A stretch of DNA of 47,016 bases from Pseudomonas cuatrocienegasensis (GTDB lineage: Bacteria > Pseudomonadota > Gammaproteobacteria > Pseudomonadales > Pseudomonadaceae), in the NCBI RefSeq assembly GCF_900110925.1, contig NZ_FOFP01000021.1, forward strand, positions 1 to 47,016, written 5' to 3'. The translations under genes were made by a program, and so were the position numbers. The notes below the pieces were generated by a model that did not search any database, was not told the origin of the DNA, and was given only the letters and a program-made list of their open reading frames with translations. Below, one piece after another: positions 31,948-40,083 of the stretch (the stretch's first letter is position 1; the number at the start of each line of letters is the position of its first letter).

Positions 31948-33759
31948 ATGCCCGCCGCCATGGAATTCTCCTCACTCAGCGCCGCTAGCTGCGTACTCCA
32001 AGGCCGCAGCCTGGTTGCCGGCCATGCCGAGGGGGAGTTGCTGTTCGCCGACATGGGCCTGAGCTTCTGGGGCGGCGTCGACCCGTTCACCGGTGAGGTG
32101 ATCGACCGTCATCACCCGCTCAACGGTCAGTGCCTGGCCGGGCGCGTGCTGGCGATCCCCAGCGGTCGTGGCTCCTGCACCGGCAGCAGCGTGATGATGG
32201 AGCTGCTCAGCGGCGAACACGCGCCCACGGCCCTGGTCATGGCCGAGGCCGATGAGATTCTCACCCTCGGCGTACTGGTGGCCGAACGGCTGTTCCAACG
32301 CTCGATTGCCGTGCTGTGCATCGGTCATGAGGCCTTCGCCCGCCTGCGCGGTCAGGCCTATGCCCGTCTGGAGGGTGAACAACTGACGCTGTACCCGCAG
32401 CGTCCCGCCGATGCCCAGCCGACCCGCGTGGCCTCCGTGCACCAACAGCCCGCCTTCAGCACGGCATTAGCGCTGAGCGAGGGCGACCGCGCGCTGCTCG
32501 ACGGCAGCCAGGGCCAGGCCGCCCAGGTGGCCATGCAACTGGTGCTGCGCATGGCCGAGCTGCAGGGCGCCACTGAGTTGCTCGACGTGACCCAGGCGCA
32601 TATCGACGGCTGCATCTACACCGGCCCGGCCAGCTTGCGCTTCGCCGAACAGTTGGTGGCCTGGGGCGCCAAGGTGCGGGTGCCGACCACCCTCAACTCG
32701 ATTTCTGTGGACCAGCGCCGCTGGCGTGCGCTGGGCATTGATGCCGCATTCGGCGAACCGGCCAGTGCTCTCGGTGATGCCTATATGGCCATGGGCGCGC
32801 AGCTCAGCTTCACCTGCGCGCCCTACCTGCTGGATAGCGCGCCGGCGGCGGGCGAGCAGATCGTCTGGGCCGAGTCCAACGCCGTGGTCTATGCCAACAG
32901 CGTGCTTGGCGCGCGCACCCTGAAATATCCCGACTACCTGGATATCTGCATTGCCCTCACTGGCCGCGCGCCCAAGGTCGGCTGCCACCTGGACGCACAC
33001 CGCCTGGCCAGCCTGCAGATCGAGCTGCCAACGCTCGGCGAGCTGGACGATGCCTTCTACCCGCTGCTCGGCTATCACATCGGCCTGCTCTGCGGCAGCC
33101 GCATCCCGCTGGTGCGCGGCCTGGAGCACGCCCAACCGACGCTGGACGACCTCAAGGCCTTCGGCGCCGCCTTCGCCACCAGCTCGGCCGCGCCGCTGTT
33201 CCATATCGCCGGGGTGACCCCGGAAGCCCTGGCCCCGGAAAAAGTTATCCACAGCGACCAGACGACGCCGACGGAGCGCATCAGCCTCGACGACCTGCGC
33301 CGCAGTTGGGACGAGCTGAACAGCGCCCGCGACGCCGAAGTAGGACTGATCGCCCTTGGCAACCCGCATTTCTCGCTCAGCGAGTTCGCCAGCCTCGCGG
33401 CGCTCTGCCAGGGTCGCCATAAACATGCGGCGGTCAGCCTGGCGATTACCTGCGGCCGGGCGATTCTCGAACAGGCCCGCGCCGCAGGCCACATTGCCGT
33501 GCTGGAGGCCTTTGGCGCGACCCTGATAACCGACACCTGCTGGTGCATGCTCGGCGAGCCGGTGGTGCCGACCCACTGCCGCAGCCTGATGACGAATTCC
33601 GGCAAATACGCCCATTACGCGCCTGGGCTGGTCGGCCGCTCGGTGCACTTCGCCAGCCTGGCCGAGTGCGTCGACGCCGCCTGTTCGGGCCAGGCCAGCG
33701 GTCGCCTGCCGCGCTGGCTGCAACCGGCTGCCCCTGTGGAGAACCCCACGCATGTTTGA
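31948..33759 (+). CDS. Fused aconitase-X protein (DUF126+DUF521), cis-3-hydroxy-L-proline dehydratase
   Basis: A 603-residue fusion of the two aconitase-X parts. The swivel domain (DUF126, about 10-145, with GDVx-like LNGQCLAGRVLAIPSGRGSCTGSS) comes first, then the large DUF521 domain (about 170-590: DVTQAHIDGCIYTGPASLRFAEQL, cysteines in FTCAPYLL and TDTCWCML, MTNSGKYAHYAPG). Fused members in hydroxyproline clusters are cis-3-hydroxy-L-proline dehydratases yielding pyrroline-2-carboxylate, with an iron-sulfur cluster. ATG at 31948 has GTGGAG seven bases upstream; a TTG at 31924 is rejected. Its stop overlaps the first permease start. It sits inside a transporter operon, tying import to dehydration. 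Confidence 0.85.
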   Translation: MPAAMEFSSLSAASCVLQGRSLVAGHAEGELLFADMGLSFWGGVDPFTGEVIDRHHPLNGQCLAGRVLAIPSGRGSCTGSSVMMELLSGEHAPTALVMAEADEILTLGVLVAERLFQRSIAVLCIGHEAFARLRGQAYARLEGEQLTLYPQRPADAQPTRVASVHQQPAFSTALALSEGDRALLDGSQGQAAQVAMQLVLRMAELQGATELLDVTQAHIDGCIYTGPASLRFAEQLVAWGAKVRVPTTLNSISVDQRRWRALGIDAAFGEPASALGDAYMAMGAQLSFTCAPYLLDSAPAAGEQIVWAESNAVVYANSVLGARTLKYPDYLDICIALTGRAPKVGCHLDAHRLASLQIELPTLGELDDAFYPLLGYHIGLLCGSRIPLVRGLEHAQPTLDDLKAFGAAFATSSAAPLFHIAGVTPEALAPEKVIHSDQTTPTERISLDDLRRSWDELNSARDAEVGLIALGNPHFSLSEFASLAALCQGRHKHAAVSLAITCGRAILEQARAAGHIAVLEAFGATLITDTCWCMLGEPVVPTHCRSLMTNSGKYAHYAPGLVGRSVHFASLAECVDAACSGQASGRLPRWLQPAAPVENPTHV

Positions 33760-34417
33760 CTACACCTTCCAGTGGCGCCAGGCGTTCAAAGCCCTGCCCG
33801 ATATGCTCGGCGGCGCCTGGGTCACCTTCGAGACGGCCGCCCTGTCGATGATCTTCGGCGTACTGATCGCCCTCGCCCTGACGGTGATGCGTGAAGTGAA
33901 AAACCCGCTGGCCCGCGGCTTCGCCAATACCTGGGTGTCCATCGCGCGCAATACGCCGTCGCTGTTCCAGATCTACATCCTGTATTTCGGCCTCGGCTCG
34001 CTGGGCCTGCATGTCAGCTCCTGGATCGCGCTGCTGGCCGGCATCACCTTCAACAATGCCGGCTACCTGGCAGAAAACTTTCGCGGTGGCCTCAAGGCGG
34101 TGCCCGACACCCAGGTGCGCGCCGCGCGCTCCCTGGGCATGAGCGCCTTCCAGGCCTACCGGATGATCGTCGTGCCGCAGTTGCTGCGCATCGTCTTCTA
34201 CCCGCTGACCAACCAGATGGTCTGGGCCGTGCTGATGACCTCGCTGGGGGTGATCGTCGGCCTCAACAACGACCTCACCGGCGTTACCCAGGACTACAAC
34301 GTAAAGACCTTCCGCACCTTCGAGTTCTTCGCCATCGCGGCGGTGCTGTATTACCTGATCGCCAAGGCGATCGTAGCGGTAGCCCGGCTGTTGGCCTGGC
34401 GCCTGTTCCGTTACTGA
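33752..34417 (+). CDS. Hydroxyproline ABC transporter permease 1
   Basis: A 221-residue HisM/GlnP-type permease with about five membrane segments. The EAA loop lies at about 120-150 (KAVPDTQVRAARSLGMSAFQAYRMIVVPQLLRI). The start overlaps the aconitase-X stop by eight bases. It pairs with the next gene as a heterodimeric membrane channel served by the ATPase at 35074-35796. Confidence 0.9.
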   Translation: MFDYTFQWRQAFKALPDMLGGAWVTFETAALSMIFGVLIALALTVMREVKNPLARGFANTWVSIARNTPSLFQIYILYFGLGSLGLHVSSWIALLAGITFNNAGYLAENFRGGLKAVPDTQVRAARSLGMSAFQAYRMIVVPQLLRIVFYPLTNQMVWAVLMTSLGVIVGLNNDLTGVTQDYNVKTFRTFEFFAIAAVLYYLIAKAIVAVARLLAWRLFRY

Positions 34418-34430
34418 GGAAGCGCTCACC

Positions 34431-35081
34431 ATGTTCGATACCAGCTTCACCTGGAACGATTTCCTCTACCTGCTCGACGGCGCCTGGGTCACCCTGCAAC
34501 TGACCTTCTGGGCCATCCTGCTGGGTTCTTGCGTGGGCCTGCTGTGCGGCCTGCTGCGCGCCTTGCTGCCGCGCGCTACCTTGCCCCTGTCCTGGGTGCT
34601 GGACGTGTTTCGCAGCGTGCCCCTGCTGATCCAGTTCGTGCTGTTCAACTCGTTCAAGAGCATCGCCGGCATCGATATCAGCGCCTTCGCCGTGGGCTGC
34701 ATTGTGCTCGGCATCTACGCCGCCGCCTACTTCACCGAGATCGTGCGCTCAGGCGTGCTTTCGGTGCCGTTCAACTTGCGCCGCGCCAGCCGCTCCCTGG
34801 GCCTGAGCTACCTGCAGGATTTGCGCTACATCGTCCTGCCGATGGCCACGCGGGTGGCCTTTCCCGGCTGGCTGAACCTGGTGCTGAGCGTGATGAAGGA
34901 CAGCGCGCTGGTCATGTGGATCGGCATCGTCGAGCTGCTGCGCGCCTCGCAAACCATCGTCACCCGCATTCAAGAGCCGCTGCTGGTGCTGTGCATCGCC
35001 GGCCTCATCTACTACGTCATGAGCCTGGTGGTCGCCCGCCTGGGCGCCCGTCTGGAAAGAAGGTGGCAGGAAAATGATTGA
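34431..35081 (+). CDS. Hydroxyproline ABC transporter permease 2
   Basis: A 216-residue permease of the same family with about five membrane segments. Its EAA loop is LSVPFNLRRASRSLGLSYLQDLRYIVLPMATRV at about 103-135. It starts 13 bases after permease 1, with GAGGAAG before ATG. Its stop overlaps the ATPase start. It forms the second half of the heterodimeric channel. Confidence 0.9.
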   Translation: MFDTSFTWNDFLYLLDGAWVTLQLTFWAILLGSCVGLLCGLLRALLPRATLPLSWVLDVFRSVPLLIQFVLFNSFKSIAGIDISAFAVGCIVLGIYAAAYFTEIVRSGVLSVPFNLRRASRSLGLSYLQDLRYIVLPMATRVAFPGWLNLVLSVMKDSALVMWIGIVELLRASQTIVTRIQEPLLVLCIAGLIYYVMSLVVARLGARLERRWQEND

Positions 35082-35796
35082 GATCGATAACGTATACAAA
35101 TCCTTCGGCGCGCTCGAGGTGATCAAGGGCGTCAGCCTGACGGTGAACAAGGGCGAGGTGGTGTCGATCATCGGCGGCTCGGGCTCCGGCAAGTCGACCC
35201 TGCTGATGTGCATCAACGGCCTGGAGTCGATCAACAGCGGCAGCATTCGCGTCGACGGTACCGAGGTGCACGCGCCGGGCACCAACATCAACAAACTGCG
35301 GCAGAAGATCGGCATCGTGTTCCAGCAATGGAACGCCTTCCCGCACCTGACCGTGCTGGAAAACGTCATGCTCGCGCCGCGCAAAGTGCTCGGCCTGAGC
35401 AAGCAGGACGCCGAAGCCATGGCGGTGAAACAGCTCACCCATGTGGGCCTGGCCGACAAGCTCAAGGTGTTCCCCGGCAAGCTCTCCGGCGGCCAGCAAC
35501 AGCGCATGGCGATTGCCCGCGCCCTGGCCATGAGCCCCGACTACATGCTGTTCGACGAAGCCACCAGCGCCCTCGACCCACAACTGGTCGGTGAGGTGCT
35601 GGACACCATGCGCCTGCTCGCCGAAGACGGCATGACCATGGTCCTGGTGACCCACGAGATCCGCTTTGCCCGCGATGTGTCCGACCGGGTGGCGTTCTTC
35701 CGCAACGGTCTGGTGCACGAGATCGGCACCCCCGAGCAGGTGATCGGCAACCCGCAGCAGCCGGAAACCATCGATTTTCTCAAGTCGATCAACTGA
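35074..35796 (+). CDS. Hydroxyproline ABC transporter ATP-binding protein
   Basis: A 240-residue polar-amino-acid ABC ATPase with intact motifs: Walker A GGSGSGKS at 34-41, Q-loop in IVFQQWNAFP, signature LSGGQQQR at 137-144, Walker B with YMLFDEATSALD at about 157-168, and the H-loop VTHE. ATG at 35074 overlaps the permease 2 stop and follows CAGGAA. It energises import through the two preceding permeases. The ABC system at 13887-15538 lacks its own ATPase and could in principle share this one, but that is speculation. Confidence 0.93.
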   Translation: MIEIDNVYKSFGALEVIKGVSLTVNKGEVVSIIGGSGSGKSTLLMCINGLESINSGSIRVDGTEVHAPGTNINKLRQKIGIVFQQWNAFPHLTVLENVMLAPRKVLGLSKQDAEAMAVKQLTHVGLADKLKVFPGKLSGGQQQRMAIARALAMSPDYMLFDEATSALDPQLVGEVLDTMRLLAEDGMTMVLVTHEIRFARDVSDRVAFFRNGLVHEIGTPEQVIGNPQQPETIDFLKSIN

Positions 35797-35808
35797 GGGG
35801 ACAGTCGC

Positions 35809-36846
35809 GTGCGCTCCAGCAAAATCATTCATGTGGTCAGCTGCCATGCAGAAGGGGAAGTCGGCGACGTCATCGTCGGCGGTGTCGCGCCACCGCCTGG
35901 CGAGACCCTGTGGCAGCAATCGCGCTGGATCGAACAGGACGATTTCCTGCGCAACTTCGTGCTCAACGAGCCGCGCGGCGGGGTGTTCCGCCACGTCAAC
36001 CTGCTGGTGCCGGCGAAGAACCCCAAGGCGCAGATGGGCTGGATCATCATGGAGCCGGCCGACGTACCGCCGATGTCCGGCTCCAATTCGCTGTGCGTGG
36101 CCACCGTGTTGCTGGAGAGCGGCATCCTGCCGATGAGCGAGCCGCAGACCCGGCTGACCCTGGAAGCGCCCGGCGGCCTGGTGGAGGTGATCGCCGAGTG
36201 CCGTGACGGCAAGGTCGAGCGGGTCGAGGTGAAGAATCTGGCGTCGTTCGCCGACCAGCTCGACGCCTGGATAGAAATCGAAGGCCTGGGTTCGCTGCAG
36301 GTCGATACCGCTTATGGCGGCGACAGCTTCGTCATCGCCGACGCCCAGCGCCTGGGCTTCGCCATCCAGGCCGATGAAGCGGCCGACCTGGTCGCCATGG
36401 GCCTGCGCATCACCCAGGCCGCCAACGAACAGCTTGGCTTCCAGCATCCGCTGAACCCGGACTGGAGCCATATCTCCTTCTGCCAGATCGCCGCGCCGCT
36501 GGTGCGTGAGAACGGCATCGCCACGGGTGCCAATGCGGTGGTCATTCGCCCCGGCAAGATCGACCGCTCGCCCTGCGGCACCGGCTGCTCTGCGCGCATG
36601 GCGGTGCTGCACGCCAAAGGCCAACTGGCCGTGGGCGAGCGCTTTATCGGCCGCTCGATCATCGGCTCGGAATTCCACTGCCGCATCGACTCACTGACCG
36701 AGGTGGCCGGCCGCCCGGCGATCTATCCCTGCCTCTCCGGCCGCGCGTGGATCACCGGCACTCACCAGCACCTGCTCGACCCCAGCGACCCCTGGCCGAC
36801 GGGCTATCGCCTGTCGGATACCTGGCCGCTGGGGCTGAAGCTGTAA
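35809..36846 (+). CDS. Proline-racemase-family protein with Ser/Cys pair, probable trans-3-hydroxyproline dehydratase
   Basis: A 345-residue member of the proline racemase superfamily. Where racemases and 4-hydroxyproline epimerases have the first catalytic Cys (MCGHGT), this protein has Ser90 (MSGSNSLC); the second site keeps Cys256 (DRSPCGTGCSAR). A two-cysteine racemase mechanism is therefore unlikely. Clustered paralogues of this branch are commonly trans-3-hydroxy-L-proline dehydratases, giving pyrroline-2-carboxylate, although the best-known dehydratases use a Cys/Thr pair. GTG at 35809 has GAGGGG about eight bases upstream. It is last in the importer operon. The function is a family-level inference. 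Confidence 0.75.
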   Translation: MRSSKIIHVVSCHAEGEVGDVIVGGVAPPPGETLWQQSRWIEQDDFLRNFVLNEPRGGVFRHVNLLVPAKNPKAQMGWIIMEPADVPPMSGSNSLCVATVLLESGILPMSEPQTRLTLEAPGGLVEVIAECRDGKVERVEVKNLASFADQLDAWIEIEGLGSLQVDTAYGGDSFVIADAQRLGFAIQADEAADLVAMGLRITQAANEQLGFQHPLNPDWSHISFCQIAAPLVRENGIATGANAVVIRPGKIDRSPCGTGCSARMAVLHAKGQLAVGERFIGRSIIGSEFHCRIDSLTEVAGRPAIYPCLSGRAWITGTHQHLLDPSDPWPTGYRLSDTWPLGLKL

Positions 36847-36942
36847 GACGGGTTGAAGATTTAGAACTGCCGGTTCGCCGGCGCAATGAACCGGGCCTAA
36901 CGCCCAACAACGGAAAACAGACGGCTTATTGTGGCCATTTGC

Positions 36943-36956
36943 TTTCGTATACGAAA
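36943..36956. promoter_or_regulatory. CGTATACG palindrome, putative GntR operator of the deaminase gene
   Basis: TTTCGTATACGAAA is a perfect 14-bp palindrome 26 bp before the deaminase start codon. It is the best copy of the motif also seen at 30974-30993 and, degenerate, at 21793-21808. Confidence 0.75.
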
Positions 36957-36982
36957 TACATTAATCCAAACGGAGAAAATGC

Positions 36983-37900
36983 ATGAGCAGAGCAGTCAAC
37001 TGGAGCGGCGTGTTCCCCGCCGTCACCACCCAATTCAACGATGACTTCTCCATCAACCTGGAAGAGACCCACAAGGTCATCTCCAACGTGATCCGCGACG
37101 GCGTCTCGGGTCTGGTGGTGTGCGGTTCGGTCGGTGAAAACACTTCGCTGAGCGCCGAAGAGAAGATTGCTGTTACCGAAGTCGCCGTGGATGCCGCCAA
37201 GGGCCGGGTACCGGTGATCTGCGGGGTCGCCGAGTTCACCAGCGTGGCCGCCGCCAAGACCGCCAACCTGGTACGCAAGGCCGGGGTCGACGGGGTGATG
37301 CTGATGCCTGCGCTGGTGTATGGCTCCAAACCCTACGAAACCGCCGAGCACTACCGCTACGTGGCCAAGCACGCCGACGTGCCGTTGATGGTTTACAACA
37401 ACCCGCCGATCTACAAGAACGACGTCACCCCGGACATCCTTATCTCCCTGGCCGACTGCGACAACGTGGTGTGCTTCAAGGACTCCTCCGGCGATACCCG
37501 CCGCTTTATCGACGTGCGCAACGAAGTCGGTGACCGTTTTGTTCTCTTCGCCGGCCTCGATGACGTGGTCCTGGAAAGCCTGGCCGTCGGCGCCGAGGGC
37601 TGGGTCTCGGGGATGAGCAACGTGTTCCCGAAAGAAGGCGAAACCATCTTCCGCCTGTGCAAGGCCGGGCGCTTCGCCGAAGCCATGCCGATCTACGAAT
37701 GGCTGATGCCGATCCTTCACCTCGATGCCCGTGCCGACCTGGTGCAGTGCATCAAACTCTGCGAAGCCATCGCCGGTCGCGGCGGCGAGCTGACCCGCCC
37801 ACCGCGCCTGCTGCTGCGCGGCGAAGACCGCGCCCACGTCGAACGCATCATGGCCAAAGCCCTGGCCAACCGTCCAACCCTGCCGGATGTGGGGCTATAG
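36983..37900 (+). CDS. lhpC: Pyrroline-4-hydroxy-2-carboxylate deaminase (DapA family)
   Basis: A 305-residue class I aldolase-type lyase of the dihydrodipicolinate synthase family. Landmarks: GSVGENTSL at 48-56 (carboxylate-binding loop), Tyr138 in MVYNNP, and Schiff-base Lys166 in CFKDSSGD. In hydroxyproline clusters this protein deaminates and dehydrates pyrroline-4-hydroxy-2-carboxylate to alpha-ketoglutaric semialdehyde. ATG at 36983 has CGGAG seven bases upstream; an overlapping out-of-frame ATG at 36979 is ignored. Its own CGTATACG operator lies upstream and a REP pair downstream, so it is probably monocistronic. Confidence 0.88.
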   Translation: MSRAVNWSGVFPAVTTQFNDDFSINLEETHKVISNVIRDGVSGLVVCGSVGENTSLSAEEKIAVTEVAVDAAKGRVPVICGVAEFTSVAAAKTANLVRKAGVDGVMLMPALVYGSKPYETAEHYRYVAKHADVPLMVYNNPPIYKNDVTPDILISLADCDNVVCFKDSSGDTRRFIDVRNEVGDRFVLFAGLDDVVLESLAVGAEGWVSGMSNVFPKEGETIFRLCKAGRFAEAMPIYEWLMPILHLDARADLVQCIKLCEAIAGRGGELTRPPRLLLRGEDRAHVERIMAKALANRPTLPDVGL

Positions 37901-37917
37901 CGCACGGGGCTCGCTAT

Positions 37918-38003
37918 TGTAGGAGGGGCCGGGCGGCGCTCCGCTTTAGCCGCGAAGCTTTGGCTATGCCGCGAAGAGTTCGCGGCTAAAGCCCCTCCCA
38001 CAA
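37918..38003. repeat. REP pair between deaminase and dehydrogenase genes
   Basis: gtaggaggggccgggcggcg...ctttagccgcgaag is mirrored by ccgcgaagagttcgcggctaaagcccctccc. A strong hairpin (ccgcgaa-gag-ttcgcgg) lies in the right half. The rest of the gap to 38232 carries the promoter at 38159-38186. Confidence 0.75.
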
Positions 38004-38158
38004 ACCAATATTTCGTCGTAGACACGCGGTGAGCGAGAGACGAACCTCCCGCCTTCCAGGCGCCGCTCCACAGCGCGGGCGGTGAAGTGCAACCACTGCC
38101 AGATAAAGACGGAACGGCCGCTGCCATCAGTCGAATATTCCCGTGCATCACTGCAGGT

Positions 38159-38186
38159 TTGCGCAACTCATCAGACATCGTACAAT
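38159..38186 (+). promoter_or_regulatory. Candidate sigma-70 promoter of the semialdehyde dehydrogenase gene
   Basis: TTGCGC (38159-38164) and TACAAT (38181-38186) are spaced 16 bp, giving a start near 38193 and a 40-nt leader. No CGTATACG operator is present here, unlike the deaminase gene. Confidence 0.5.
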
Positions 38187-38232
38187 CAAAGTCTTTCCGT
38201 ACGTGTCCATACACCCGCAACAGGAGCTAACA

Positions 38233-39816
38233 ATGCCCGCTACCATCGGCCACAACATCATCGGCGGCGCGTTCAGCGCAGCCGGCTCCGTCACTCACAA
38301 AAGCCACGACGCCAGCACCGGCGAAGCCCTGCCTTACGACTTCATCCAGGCCACCCCTGACGAAGTCGATGCCGCTGCCAACGCTGCCGCTGACGCCTAC
38401 CCCGCTTACCGCAGCCTGTCGGCCGCCAAGCGCGCCGATTTCCTCGACGCCATTGCTGACGAGCTGGATGCCCTGGGTGACGAATTCGTCGCCACCGTTT
38501 GCCGCGAAACCGCCCTGCCGACCGCCCGTATCCAGGGTGAACGTGGCCGCACCAGCGGCCAGATGCGCCTGTTCGCCAAGGTCCTGCGCCGCGGTGACTT
38601 CTTCGGTGCACGCATCGACCGCGCACTGCCAGACCGCCAGCCGCTGCCACGTCCGGACCTGCGCCAGTACCGTATCGGCCTCGGCCCGGTCGCCGTGTTC
38701 GGCGCCAGCAACTTCCCATTGGCCTTCTCCACCGCCGGTGGCGACACTGCCGCCGCACTCGCGGCCGGTTGCCCGGTGGTGTTCAAAGCCCACAGCGGCC
38801 ACATGGCCACTGCGGCGTTCGTGGGCGAAGCCCTGCTGCGCGCCGCCGACAAGACCGGCATGCCCAAAGGCGTGTTCAACATGATCTACGGCAGCGGTGT
38901 CGGTGAAGCGCTGGTCAAGCACCCGGCCATCCAGGCGGTCGGCTTCACCGGTTCGCTGAAAGGCGGCCGTGCCCTGTGCGACATGGCCGCGGCACGCCCG
39001 CAGCCGATCCCGGTGTTCGCCGAGATGAGCAGCATCAACCCGGTCATCCTGCTGCCCGAAGCCCTCAAGGCGCGCGGCGAGAAGGTTGCCGGTGAGCTGG
39101 CCGGTTCGGTGGTCATGGGCTGTGGTCAGTTCTGCACCAACCCAGGCCTGGTGATCGGTATCCGCTCGCCGGAGTTCAGCGCTTTCCTGACCGCCTTCAC
39201 CGCGAAGATGGCCGAGCAACAGCCGCAGACCATGCTCAACGCCGGCACCCTGAAAAGCTACGTGAAAGGCCTGCAAGCGCTTAACGCGCACGCCGGCATC
39301 ACCCACCTGACCGGCGCGAATCAGGAAGGCAACCAGGCTCGCCCGCAGCTGTTCAAGGCTGATGTCAGCCTGCTGCTCAACGGCGACGAACTGCTGCAGG
39401 AAGAAGTCTTCGGCCCGACCACCATCGTCGTCGAAGTGGCAGACAAGGCTGAGCTGTTGGCTGCAATCAACGGTCTGCACGGCCAACTGACCGCTACCCT
39501 GATTACCGAGCCGGGCGACCTGGCTGGCAGCGAAGCGCTGTTCGCCCTGCTTGAGCAGAAGGTCGGCCGCGTGCTGTTCAACGGCTACCCGACCGGTGTG
39601 GAAGTCTGCGACTCCATGGTCCACGGCGGCCCGTACCCGGCGACGTCCGACGCCCGTGGTACCTCGGTTGGCACCCTGGCCATCGACCGCTTCCTGCGCC
39701 CGGTGTGCTACCAGAACTGCCCGGACGCCCTGCTGCCCGACGCCCTGAAAAACGCCAACCCGCTGGGCATTGCCCGCCTGGTCGATGGTGTTAGCTCGAA
39801 GGAAGCGCTGAGCTAA
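38233..39816 (+). CDS. Alpha-ketoglutaric semialdehyde dehydrogenase (aldehyde dehydrogenase, NADP-type)
   Basis: A 527-residue aldehyde dehydrogenase oxidising 2,5-dioxopentanoate to 2-oxoglutarate, the last step of 4-hydroxyproline breakdown. Catalytic residues are Glu264 (VFAEMSS) and Cys301 (CGQFCTNPG), with the cofactor loop GFTGS at 237-241. The sequence style (GPVAVFGASNFPLAFSTAGGDTAAALAAGCPVVFKAH) is that of the hydroxyproline/glucarate-type semialdehyde dehydrogenases. ATG at 38233 has AGGAG six bases upstream; an upstream in-frame start at 38143 is rejected. It has a separate sigma-70-like promoter and a strong terminator. Confidence 0.92.
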   Translation: MPATIGHNIIGGAFSAAGSVTHKSHDASTGEALPYDFIQATPDEVDAAANAAADAYPAYRSLSAAKRADFLDAIADELDALGDEFVATVCRETALPTARIQGERGRTSGQMRLFAKVLRRGDFFGARIDRALPDRQPLPRPDLRQYRIGLGPVAVFGASNFPLAFSTAGGDTAAALAAGCPVVFKAHSGHMATAAFVGEALLRAADKTGMPKGVFNMIYGSGVGEALVKHPAIQAVGFTGSLKGGRALCDMAAARPQPIPVFAEMSSINPVILLPEALKARGEKVAGELAGSVVMGCGQFCTNPGLVIGIRSPEFSAFLTAFTAKMAEQQPQTMLNAGTLKSYVKGLQALNAHAGITHLTGANQEGNQARPQLFKADVSLLLNGDELLQEEVFGPTTIVVEVADKAELLAAINGLHGQLTATLITEPGDLAGSEALFALLEQKVGRVLFNGYPTGVEVCDSMVHGGPYPATSDARGTSVGTLAIDRFLRPVCYQNCPDALLPDALKNANPLGIARLVDGVSSKEALS

Positions 39817-39843
39817 GCCACACCGCTATCGCTTGATCCTTGA

Positions 39844-39867
39844 GCCCCGGTCCGCCGGGGCTTTTTT
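39844..39867 (+). terminator. Rho-independent terminator of the semialdehyde dehydrogenase gene
   Basis: GCCCCGG-TCCG-CCGGGGC followed by TTTTTT, 28 bases after the stop. It is the cleanest plus-strand terminator in the window. Confidence 0.92.
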
Positions 39868-39872
39868 GCTTT

Positions 39873-40021
39873 TGTAGAAGCGAAGGGGCGCCTAGCCTTT
39901 ATTCGCGATAAATCGTTAAGGCGCTGCAGACGTCGCGGCTAAAGCGGATCGCCGCCTGGCCTGGCATTGACCGACAGTTGATGCAAGATGCCACACCATC
40001 GCGAATAAATTCGCTCCTACA
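39873..40021. repeat. Composite REP region
   Basis: tgtagaagcgaaggggcgcctagc...ttcgcgataaatcg at the left and atcgcgaataaattcgctcctacag at the right, with a gtcgcggctaaagcgg module between. It fills the gap before the convergent reductase gene. Confidence 0.7.
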
Positions 40022-40083
40022 GGTATGCAGGACAGAGCCTTTACCCATGGCGAACACAACCCCCTAATTGACTGCAGCGAACC

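Noticed and set aside
33245..33253. TTATCCACA DnaA box inside the aconitase-X gene
   Set aside because: Single box within coding sequence, expected by chance at this length; another is at 46605-46613 in the hydrolase gene.
35084..35098. AACGTATACAAAT at the start of the ABC ATPase gene, similar to the CGTATACG operator
   Set aside because: It encodes the conserved N-V-Y-K-S start of the ATPase and lacks the flanking symmetry; treated as coincidence.
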